Source: Niveispirillum fermenti
GTDB taxonomy: Bacteria > Pseudomonadota > Alphaproteobacteria > Azospirillales > Azospirillaceae
Reading direction: 5' to 3'
Assembly: GCF_048066175.1 (NCBI RefSeq)
Contig: NZ_JBLTXA010000027.1
Location: forward strand, 1-64,000
DNA: 64,000 bases
Part shown: positions 17,339 to 23,775 of the stretch, in pieces
Layout of the letters: every line of letters starts with the position of its first letter
Position numbering within the stretch: the first letter of the stretch is position 1
Notes under the pieces: generated by a model
The model's input: the letters and a program-made list of their open reading frames with translations, nothing else
Told to the model about the DNA's origin: nothing
The model's database searches: none
Made by a program: the position numbers and the translations under genes

Positions 17339-17971
17339 ATGGGACGCTCGCAATTCGACCCGGGGGCCAAAGGTCGCCTGCCCTGGAATGCTGGTCGGCG
17401 GATCGGTGCCAAGCGCGCCTTGAAGCCACAGCAGGTCTGGGCCATCCGTTTCTGGTTGGACCACCAGCAGCGGGTGCGTGATCGCGCTCTATTTGATCTG
17501 GCTATCGACAGCAAGCTGCGCGGATGCGATCTCGTCAAGATGAAGATCGGCGACATCGTGCGCGGTGGAGAAATCCGGTCACGTGCGCTGGTTGTTCAGA
17601 AGAAGACAGGTCGGCCGGTCCAGTTCGAACTGTTGGAGACAGCCCGTAAAAGCCTTCAGGCCTGGCTGGAACGTCGGGGCGGGACGATTGCCGATTATGT
17701 CTTCCCCAGCCGGGTCGACCATACAAAACCCATCAGCACCCGCCAATATGCGCGCCTCGTTGAAGAATGGGTGATCGGGATCGGCCTGCGCCGCGAGGAT
17801 TATGGAACCCATTCCCTGCGGCGAACCAAGGCTGCCCTCATCTATAAGCAGACAGGCAACCTGCGCGCTGTACAGATCCTGCTGGGCCACACCAAAATCG
17901 AGACAACGGTGCGCTATCTGGGCGTCGATGTCGAAGACGCCCTGCAACTGGCGGAGACAACGGAGATATAG
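17339..17971 (+). CDS. short tyrosine recombinase/integrase
   Basis: A 210-residue site-specific recombinase made up almost entirely of the catalytic domain. The Arg I region is DSKLRGCDLVKMKIGD, the beta-strand Lys lies in VQKKTGRPVQFEL, HSLRRTK gives His-x-x-Arg, LLGHTKIETTVRYLG holds the second His and the nucleophile Tyr. This is a recognised compact integrase type often found on plasmids and islands. An AAGGGAGG ribosome site ends five bases before ATG 17339. A small hairpin (17307-17313 with 17320-17326) sits directly before it. It lies 165 bases left of a repeat whose near-copy is 20 kb away, so it may have acted there. Confidence 0.92.
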   Translation: MGRSQFDPGAKGRLPWNAGRRIGAKRALKPQQVWAIRFWLDHQQRVRDRALFDLAIDSKLRGCDLVKMKIGDIVRGGEIRSRALVVQKKTGRPVQFELLETARKSLQAWLERRGGTIADYVFPSRVDHTKPISTRQYARLVEEWVIGIGLRREDYGTHSLRRTKAALIYKQTGNLRAVQILLGHTKIETTVRYLGVDVEDALQLAETTEI

Positions 17972-18135
17972 AGGGGGTGTTCAAGGTAAGGGCTTCGGGG
18001 CGGGCGGGAATGTCCGGAATCCCGGTGTGGGTGCGAAAACCCGCTCGTCCGCTTCCGGCCCCATTCCAGCCGGAAGGCGAAAAAAAGCCATCGGATTTTG
18101 AGGGGGAGTTACCCGATTAGATATTCACGGATAAA

Positions 18136-18173
18136 TTGTCATGCCATCGGTTGAGGCGCGCCCCCGCATCCAA
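18136..18173 (+). repeat. 38-bp direct repeat, left copy (attachment-like)
   Basis: This sequence matches 38182-38219 at 35 of 38 positions, in the same orientation, with weaker similarity continuing about 12 bases upstream. Each copy ends CCCGCATCCAA and is followed at once by an intrinsic terminator, the layout of an RNA-gene 3' end. The left copy also has 7-base inverted arms TGTCATG (18137-18143) and CATGACA (18174-18180), as tyrosine-recombinase core sites often do. No full tRNA cloverleaf could be drawn. Confidence 0.65.
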
Positions 18174-18183
18174 CATGACACAG

Positions 18184-18226
18184 CAAAAGCCCCGTAACCT
18201 CAATAGGTTATGGGGCTTTTGTTTTT
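18184..18226 (+). terminator. intrinsic terminator
   Basis: CAAAAGCCCCGTAACCT (18184-18200) pairs with 18205-18221 over 17 base pairs (one G-U), loop CAAT, then TTTTT. It directly follows the 38-bp repeat. Confidence 0.88.
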
Positions 18227-18295
18227 GGATCCGGTTCCTGGCTATCGCCCGGAATCTATCAAAATCAACAAGTTAGCTACGCAGGTTCAAATCGA

Positions 18296-18336
18296 GGGTG
18301 CCGACACCCGCATCCAACCTGACACTGCCGGCACCC
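18296..18336. repeat. stem-loop carrying a second partial repeat copy
   Basis: Arms GGGTGCCG (18296-18303) and CGGCACCC (18329-18336) enclose 18307-18325, which equals 18163-18181 in 18 of 19 positions. So part of the 38-bp repeat and its 3' flank is present twice within 150 bases here. Confidence 0.5.
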
Positions 18337-18345
18337 TGTGGTCAC

Positions 18346-18379
18346 GAGTTGGAGCCTCCGGCAAGCCCAGCGCGGTTCA
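18346..18379 (-). repeat. IS3-type terminal sequence, solitary copy
   Basis: Matches 38517-38550 in 31 of 34 positions, same orientation. Read on the minus strand it begins TGAACCGCGCTGGGCTTGCC, of the form seen at IS3-family ends. The right copy stands just before an IS3 orfA remnant, which supports this reading. No transposase remnant lies beside this left copy. Confidence 0.55.
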
Positions 18380-18470
18380 AGCCCCGCGCGCAATACAGGT
18401 CTAAGCACAGAACTCCCAGCGTCGTGACGGGGTCACCTCTGATTATGCCCCCGCGGGGCATGGTCGTTGG

Positions 18471-18863
18471 TCAGGTGTAGGCCACGGCGCTGATTTCGAT
18501 CAGTTGGTTTGGGAAGACCAGGCTGGGCACGCCGAGACAGGTTCCGGCGACCCGGTGCGTGCCCAGATACTCCTTGAACTGCGCAATGCACTCACCGAAA
18601 TCCCGCTGCGGGTTCGTCAGATAGATTTCCATATAGGCGATGTTCGATCTGGACACGCCATAGCCGGTCAGCACGCGATCCAGATTCGACAAGGTCTGCC
18701 GGGTCTGCGCCTGGATGTCGTCGGGACCGACGAATTCTCCCTGCATGTCGTGGGAGAACTGGCCGGAAATATGAATCGTGCCGTTCACGGCATAGGCCTG
18801 GGTAACGCCGAATTCCTTTTCCCAGGAGACGCCGTGATCGAAGGTGCGGACGATGTTGGTCAT
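18471..18863 (-). CDS. RidA-family (YjgF/YER057c/UK114) protein
   Basis: A 130-residue RidA-like protein (YAVNGTIHISGQFSHDMQGEFVG, then TRQTLSNLDRVLTGYGVSRSNI and IEISAVAYT). Archetypal RidA hydrolyses reactive enamine/imine intermediates, while many paralogues in catabolic clusters act on specific pathway compounds. The active-site Arg of canonical RidA (usually in a C-VRVxLP segment) is not obvious here, so a subfamily role is likely. It is divergent from the LysR gene at 19085, and an operator-like site lies between them. Confidence 0.85.
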   Translation of the reverse strand: MTNIVRTFDHGVSWEKEFGVTQAYAVNGTIHISGQFSHDMQGEFVGPDDIQAQTRQTLSNLDRVLTGYGVSRSNIAYMEIYLTNPQRDFGECIAQFKEYLGTHRVAGTCLGVPSLVFPNQLIEISAVAYT

Positions 18864-19031
18864 TGTGTTGTTTCCGTTGGCTTGACAGGCCGCGACAACG
18901 CCCAGGGATGGGTGGCGGCTTCCCGGACAGTAAGGGAATATTTGGCGAACGGATTTCCCTACTGATTAGAATTGACGCCACATCGGGCACAACGTCTCTG
19001 TCCTTCCATTGATGTCTTGTGTTGCAACATA

Positions 19032-19051
19032 CTGAATAATTTCATTATATG
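19032..19051 (-). promoter_or_regulatory. operator-like AT-rich motif between ridA-like and lysR-like genes
   Basis: Read on the minus strand the site is CATATAATGAAATTATTCAG. It shares CA-ATAATGAAATTAT with sites at 23601-23682 and 35692-35710. It overlaps the in-frame ATG at 19049, which argues that translation of the LysR gene starts further down at 19085. Confidence 0.55.
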
Positions 19052-19084
19052 AAAACTCATGAAGTTGGAAAGCTGGGGTGCGGC

Positions 19085-19981
19085 ATGCTACGGGCAAACA
19101 TGAACGACATCCTGGTCTTCATGGCGGTTGTTGACGCGGGCAGCTTTGTGGCCGGTGGCCGTTCCATGGGGCTGACGCGGTCGGCGGCCGGTAAGGCCGT
19201 TGGCCGGTTGGAAGGGCGTCTGGGCATCCGGTTGCTCAACCGGACCACGCGCAGCCTGGCCCTGACCGATGAAGGCCGCGTCCTCTATGACCGGGGGCAG
19301 CAGATCCTGTCCGCCATCGACGATGCCGAAGCCAGCGTTGCCAGTCCCGCCGGCACGCCGCGCGGCGTGCTGCGCATGACGGTTCCGGACGCTTTCGGCC
19401 GTTTGATCGTGCTGCCCTTGTTGGCGAAGTTCCTGCGCACCTGGCCCGATATCCAGGTGGAGGTGAGTTTCAGCGACAGGGTCGCCGACCTGCTGGAGGA
19501 TGGCTTCGATCTGGCCGTCCGCATCGGTCTCAACAGCACCGATAACCGGCTGGTCTCCCGCGTCATCGCCAAATACAAGGCCATCCTGTGCGCCAGCCCG
19601 GCCTATCTGGCTGCCCGGGGACGGCCTGAATGCCTGGACGATCTGGCGGCGCATGACTGCCTTTATTTCAGCAGCGGATCGCGTCGTCAGGCCTGGCGGT
19701 TTCGTGACGCGGACGGTGTCTGGGTGCGTGCGCAAGGGCGAAGCCGGCTGCGACTGGACAGCGGGGAGGCGATCCGCGATGCGGCCCTGGCCGGGTTGGG
19801 CATCGGCTTCCTGCCGGATTTCCTGGTGGCCGGCCATCTGGCCGCCGGCAGCCTGTGTCCGGTGCTGCCCGATCTGGAGATGGATGAAGTGTCCATTGTG
19901 ACCCTCTATCCAACCAAACGCTTCCTGGAACCGCGCGTCCGGCGTTTCATCGACCTGATGGTCGCTGAACTGGGCGGCTGA
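19085..19981 (+). CDS. LysR-family transcriptional regulator
   Basis: A 298-residue LysR regulator. The N-terminal winged helix (MNDILVFMAVVDAGSFVAGG, then LTRSAAGKAVGRLEGRLGIRLLNRTTRSLALT) is followed by a substrate-binding domain with FLRTWPDIQVEVSFSDRVADLLEDGFDLAVRIG, the CrgA/AaeR-like group. ATG 19085 was preferred over 19049, which overlaps a shared operator-like motif; 19100 is also possible. It separates two RidA genes, divergent from one and leading the other (31-base gap), the usual arrangement for a regulator of both. Confidence 0.9.
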   Translation: MLRANMNDILVFMAVVDAGSFVAGGRSMGLTRSAAGKAVGRLEGRLGIRLLNRTTRSLALTDEGRVLYDRGQQILSAIDDAEASVASPAGTPRGVLRMTVPDAFGRLIVLPLLAKFLRTWPDIQVEVSFSDRVADLLEDGFDLAVRIGLNSTDNRLVSRVIAKYKAILCASPAYLAARGRPECLDDLAAHDCLYFSSGSRRQAWRFRDADGVWVRAQGRSRLRLDSGEAIRDAALAGLGIGFLPDFLVAGHLAAGSLCPVLPDLEMDEVSIVTLYPTKRFLEPRVRRFIDLMVAELGG

Positions 19982-20012
19982 CACCCATCCTTTCAAAACT
20001 ACGGAGACGATC

Positions 20013-20390
20013 ATGCTGCAAGCCGTCAACCGGCCCGGTGCCCGCCCCAATCCCGCCCATAGTCAGGGCATGGTCGCCACTGGCACCCGCACGCTCTATG
20101 TGGCGGGGCAGGTCGGCATCGACGGGGACGGGGGCGCCGCCGACGGGATCGAGGCGCAGACCAGGGCAGCACTGGTCAATGTGGAATCCGTGCTGACGGC
20201 CGGCGGCATGGGCATGGCGGATGTCGCCAAGCTGACCGTCTATCTGACGCAGGAGGAGGATATGGCGGGCTTCGTGCGCGCCTTCACCCCCTGCCTGCCA
20301 TCCCCGCCACCCGCTGGCACGCTGGTTTTCGTCAAGGCCCTGGCCTCGCCCCAGTATCTGGTGGAGATCGAGGCCATTGCCGTGCGGTGA
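20013..20390 (+). CDS. RidA-family protein
   Basis: A second RidA-like protein, 125 residues (NPAHSQGMVATGTRTLYVAGQVGIDGDGG, then TRAALVNVESVLTAGGMGMADVAKLTVYLT and YLVEIEAIAVR). It is only distantly like the first copy at 18471, so the two are not a recent duplication. It probably shares a transcript with the LysR gene. It ends three bases before the stop of the converging dehydrogenase gene. Confidence 0.87.
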   Translation: MLQAVNRPGARPNPAHSQGMVATGTRTLYVAGQVGIDGDGGAADGIEAQTRAALVNVESVLTAGGMGMADVAKLTVYLTQEEDMAGFVRAFTPCLPSPPPAGTLVFVKALASPQYLVEIEAIAVR

Positions 20391-20393
20391 GGA

Positions 20394-21284
20394 TCAACCG
20401 GCTTTCTGCGGGCGATCGTGATTGCCGGGGTCGGACAGGCCCCGCAATTCCCGAAGGCTGGGTACGAAGAAGTCGGGCAGCAGGTCGATATCGTCCGTGC
20501 CCGGCAGGGCGTAGCCCGACAGATCGGTGCGGCCGTGGGCGCGCAGGACCTCATCATCAATGAAGAAGTTCCCCGTCGTTTCCGTCGCCGGTGCGGTGAG
20601 GATCAGGTGCGCGGCGTCGGCCATGATCTCCGGCGAACGCAGGGGGCGGCTATCCTGTGCGGGTTTGAATTCGGTCATGGCGGCGGTGTCGATGGCCGTG
20701 CGCGGCCACAGCGCGTTGACGCCGACCCGTCCCCGATATTCCCCCGCCACGCCCAGAACCACCAGGCTCATGGCATATTTGGCCATGCTGTAGGCAACAT
20801 GGGGACCGAACCAGCGTTCCTCCATGTGCAGGGGTGGGGAGATCGACAGGACATGCGGGTTCGGCGCCCGCAACAGATGCGGCAGGCATTTCTGCGTCAC
20901 CAGGAAGGTGCCGCGGCCATTCACGCCATGCATCAGGTCAAACCGCTTCATGGGCGTGTCCAGGATGCCGGTCAGTCTGATGGCGCTGGCATTGTTGATG
21001 CAGATATCGATGCCGCCAAACCGGTCCACGGTCTGCGCCACGGCCTGTTCCACCTGCGTCTCCTCGCGGATGTCGCACAGCAGGGGCAGGGGCTGGCCGC
21101 CGGCGGCGCGGATGGCATCGGCGGCGGTGTGGATGGTGCCGGGCAGGGTGGGATGGGGGTCCGCCGTCTTGGCGGCGATGGCGATGTTGGCGCCGTCGCG
21201 TGCGGCCCGTAACGCGATGGCCAGGCCGATGCCGCGCGATCCACCGCTGATGAAAAGCGTCTTGTCCTTCAGGGAACGGGTCAT
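20394..21284 (-). CDS. short-chain dehydrogenase/reductase, citronellol/HSDL2-type
   Basis: A 296-residue SDR. The cofactor motif is ISGGSRGIGLAIALRAARDG, the catalytic Tyr and Lys are in VAYSMAKYAMS, and LSISPPLHMEERW is characteristic of the AtuB/HSDL2-like group that oxidises terpenoid alcohols or hydroxyacyl-CoAs. ATG 21284 has an AAGAGG ribosome site; the longer open frame to 21635 only overlaps the preceding gene. It is the third gene of a minus-strand operon after a CoA ligase and a chromene-carboxylate-isomerase-like gene. Confidence 0.88.
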   Translation of the reverse strand: MTRSLKDKTLFISGGSRGIGLAIALRAARDGANIAIAAKTADPHPTLPGTIHTAADAIRAAGGQPLPLLCDIREETQVEQAVAQTVDRFGGIDICINNASAIRLTGILDTPMKRFDLMHGVNGRGTFLVTQKCLPHLLRAPNPHVLSISPPLHMEERWFGPHVAYSMAKYAMSLVVLGVAGEYRGRVGVNALWPRTAIDTAAMTEFKPAQDSRPLRSPEIMADAAHLILTAPATETTGNFFIDDEVLRAHGRTDLSGYALPGTDDIDLLPDFFVPSLRELRGLSDPGNHDRPQKAG

Positions 21285-21309
21285 GAAAGCCTCTTGAAGT
21301 TGCAAACGA

Positions 21310-21918
21310 TCACCAGCCGCCGGTTTCCAGCCAGGCCTGCGCCATGGCGAACCGGTCCGATCCCCAGAACGCCTCCCCGTCGATGACCAGGGTGGGAGAA
21401 CCGAAGATGCCGGCGGCCATGGCATCGGCCGTGACGGCCTTGGGGGCATCGCGAAACCCATCGCTTTGAAGAGCATCCACGGCCGCAGCGCGGGGCAGGC
21501 CTGTCGAGGCCACGATATCCAGCACCGTTTCGGCGACGGAGATGTCCCGCGCTTGCGCCCAGTGGGCGCGATAGAGTGACAGGACCAGTGCTTCCACCCG
21601 GTCGGGCGCCCATGCCCTGGCCCACAGGACGGCACGGGCCGCGTTCAGGGGCGGAAAGCTGAAGCGGGCGTTCGGGGCCAGGGTCAGGCCGTGGTAACGC
21701 AATGACCGCCCGATATCGTGCCGCATATATGCCCCCTTGAGCGGGGTTTGCAGAGGCGGCGGCAGGCCCATGGCCTCGATCACGGTCATTTTCAGCAGGA
21801 TCGGATGCCAACGGACCTCACGGCCAAAGCGGCGGGCCAGGGCGCCGACCTGCTCAGCCCCGATCCAGCCATAGGGGGAGATGAAGTCGAAATAGAATTC
21901 CAGCGTCGGGGAAGGCAC
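21310..21918 (-). CDS. 2-hydroxychromene-2-carboxylate isomerase-family protein
   Basis: A 202-residue DsbA-fold (thioredoxin-like, kappa-GST-related) protein. It opens LEFYFDFISPYGWIGAEQV, where the Ser replaces the Cys of true disulfide enzymes as in chromene-carboxylate isomerases. The C-terminal GIFGSPTLVIDGEAFWGSDR is the glutathione-binding region. Family members isomerise cyclic aromatic intermediates using glutathione. The start is GTG 21918, one codon after the stop of the upstream CoA ligase and in the same frame. The flanking ligase and dehydrogenase suggest an aromatic or isoprenoid acid pathway. Confidence 0.88.
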   Translation of the reverse strand: MPSPTLEFYFDFISPYGWIGAEQVGALARRFGREVRWHPILLKMTVIEAMGLPPPLQTPLKGAYMRHDIGRSLRYHGLTLAPNARFSFPPLNAARAVLWARAWAPDRVEALVLSLYRAHWAQARDISVAETVLDIVASTGLPRAAAVDALQSDGFRDAPKAVTADAMAAGIFGSPTLVIDGEAFWGSDRFAMAQAWLETGGW

Positions 21919-21921
21919 GCA

Positions 21922-23532
21922 TCACCCGTTCGACAGCAGGTCGCGCAGGACATATTTCTGCACCTTGCCGGAAGCCGTCTGCGGGAAGGCATCCATGAAG
22001 TGCCAGCGGCGCGGGACCTTATAGCCGGCCAGCCGTTCGCGGCAGAACGCCTCCAGCCCCGTGGGGTCGGCGGCACCGGGTGCCGTCAGCAGCACGCAGG
22101 CCGCCACGCTTTCCCCCATATCCCTGTCCGGCAGGCCGACCACGGCCACGTCGCGGATGGCAGGATGGGTCATCAGCACATCTTCCACCTCGCGCGGATA
22201 GATGTTCTCGCCACCCCGGATGATCATGTCGCGCAGGCGGCCCAGAACCCGGCAATAGCCCTGTCCATCCATGCTGCCGATATCACCGGTATGCAGCCAG
22301 CCATCGGCGTCGATGGCCGCCGCCGTTGCGTCCGGTGCGTTATGGTATCCGGTCATGATGCCGTAACCCCGTCCGCAGATCTCGCCAGTCGCGCCAAGGG
22401 GCACAATATCGCCCGTCTCTGGGTCGATGATCTTCACCTCCGTCTGCGGCAGAGGCCGGCCCACGGTTTCAACCCAGGCGGGGTGGCCATCATCGACCGC
22501 CGTATGTGTCAGATAGGGTGATGCCTCCGTCTGGCCGAAACCGATGGCGACCTTCACGCCCAGGATTGTTTCGGCGTCGCGGGCCAGTTCCGGCGGCACC
22601 GGCGCCCCACCCAGCGTGACCAGTCGCCAGCTTGACAGGTCGCGGGGGTTTCGGGCCTGTTCCTCCAACATCCGGATCAGCATGGTGGGCACGCAGATCA
22701 TGGTGGTGCCGCGCTCCTGTTCGAACAGGTCCAGCATCAGGCCGGCATCGAAACCGGGGGCCATCACCTGGGTTCCACCCGTCTGCAGCGCACCTAGCGT
22801 GGCCAGCCCGCAACCGGCCGTGTGAAACATCGGCATTGCGTTGATCCAGATGTCGCCCGGCCCGGCCCCGATCGTCTGTGCATAAAGCCTTCCGTTATTG
22901 GCAAGCCCGCGATGGGTCAGGCAGGCGCCCTTGGGGAAGCCGGTCGTGCCCGAGGTGTATTGGATCTGGGCCACGGCATCCGGTGACACGGGGGGCAGGG
23001 TTCCGTCGGGTGCCGCCGCCAGGAACGCATCCCAGGTCGATAGCGGGATCACATGGCGCAGGCGGGGCAGAGCGGGGCGCACGCTGTCGATCAGATCGCA
23101 CAGGTCGCGGCCACGATAATGGTCCTGAACGATGATGCCGCTGGCCTGCGACTGTTCCAGCACATAAGCCAGTTCCTGGGCCAGATAGGCTGGGTTGACA
23201 GTGACCAACACCAGTCCCGCCAGAGCGGCGCCATATTCGATCAGGGCCCATTCCGGCCGGTTGCCGGCCCAGACCGCCACATGCTGCCCCGGTTCGAAAT
23301 GCCGGAGCAGGGCGCGCGCCACCCGTTGCGCACCGGCGGCCAGTTCATTGAAGGTCCAGCGCCGCCGCGCGCCCCGGTCGACCTGTCCGTCGATCAATGC
23401 CAGGGCATCGCCATAAAGATGGGCGGCACGCAGCAGGGCTTGTCCGACAGGTTCTTCGATCAGGGGCACGGAGGGGTCGGCGGGGCAATAGGAACTGGTC
23501 AGCAATCGGCTGCCATCGGGCCGGTCAGGCAT
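21922..23532 (-). CDS. acyl-CoA synthetase (AMP-forming ligase)
   Basis: A 536-residue adenylate-forming ligase. QYTSGTTGFPKGACLTHRG is the ATP loop, IGFGQTEASPYL the A5 motif, LGRLRDMIIRGGENIYPREVED the hinge region, and FPQTASGKVQKYVLR carries the catalytic Lys. A GGGAGA ribosome site precedes ATG 23532. It leads a minus-strand operon (ligase, isomerase, dehydrogenase) divergent from the TonB receptor at 23776. Their shared promoter region holds three copies of an operator-like motif. Confidence 0.92.
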   Translation of the reverse strand: MPDRPDGSRLLTSSYCPADPSVPLIEEPVGQALLRAAHLYGDALALIDGQVDRGARRRWTFNELAAGAQRVARALLRHFEPGQHVAVWAGNRPEWALIEYGAALAGLVLVTVNPAYLAQELAYVLEQSQASGIIVQDHYRGRDLCDLIDSVRPALPRLRHVIPLSTWDAFLAAAPDGTLPPVSPDAVAQIQYTSGTTGFPKGACLTHRGLANNGRLYAQTIGAGPGDIWINAMPMFHTAGCGLATLGALQTGGTQVMAPGFDAGLMLDLFEQERGTTMICVPTMLIRMLEEQARNPRDLSSWRLVTLGGAPVPPELARDAETILGVKVAIGFGQTEASPYLTHTAVDDGHPAWVETVGRPLPQTEVKIIDPETGDIVPLGATGEICGRGYGIMTGYHNAPDATAAAIDADGWLHTGDIGSMDGQGYCRVLGRLRDMIIRGGENIYPREVEDVLMTHPAIRDVAVVGLPDRDMGESVAACVLLTAPGAADPTGLEAFCRERLAGYKVPRRWHFMDAFPQTASGKVQKYVLRDLLSNG

Positions 23533-23600
23533 GGTGGATCTCCCTTTATCTCAGGGTTCCTGGTCGCTGCCCCTCCTATGCGGGGAAAGTGCCAACGTGT

Positions 23601-23682
23601 CAAATATGAAATTTTGTGCAAATAATGAAATTTTGATGGATGGCCGTTGCCTGATTCTGGAATCCAGATATTTCATTATCTG
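23601..23682. promoter_or_regulatory. cluster of three operator-like motifs in a divergent promoter
   Basis: Two direct copies begin at 23601 (CAAATATGAAATTTTG) and 23619 (CAAATAATGAAATTTTG). A third is inverted at 23665-23682, CAGATATTTCATTATCTG, whose outer six bases form a perfect dyad. The cluster lies between the CoA-ligase operon (start 23532, minus) and the TonB receptor (start 23776, plus). Related sites occur at 19032 and 35692, so a shared regulator is likely. Confidence 0.6.
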
Positions 23683-23775
23683 CACATGATACAGATATTG
23701 ACGCGACGGCCGTGGGGCCGGATAGTGGCCACAACAACAAGCGGCGGCGATGACCGCCCGCGATCGGAGGACGTA

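Larger units (their letters stand above)
17972..18470. other. non-coding junction holding repeats and a terminator
   Basis: This 499-base stretch has no gene. It holds the 38-bp repeat (18136-18173), a strong terminator (18184-18226), a small stem-loop with a second copy of part of the repeat (18296-18336) and an IS3-end relic (18346-18379). A further hairpin, CTTCCGGC (18052-18059) with GCCGGAAG (18069-18076), lies upstream. Confidence 0.6.

Noticed and set aside
18130..18180. A tRNA or tmRNA gene ending CCCGCATCCAA
   Set aside because: The segment ends like an RNA 3' end and has a terminator, but the T-arm and acceptor do not fold. No anticodon arm was found upstream in either copy.
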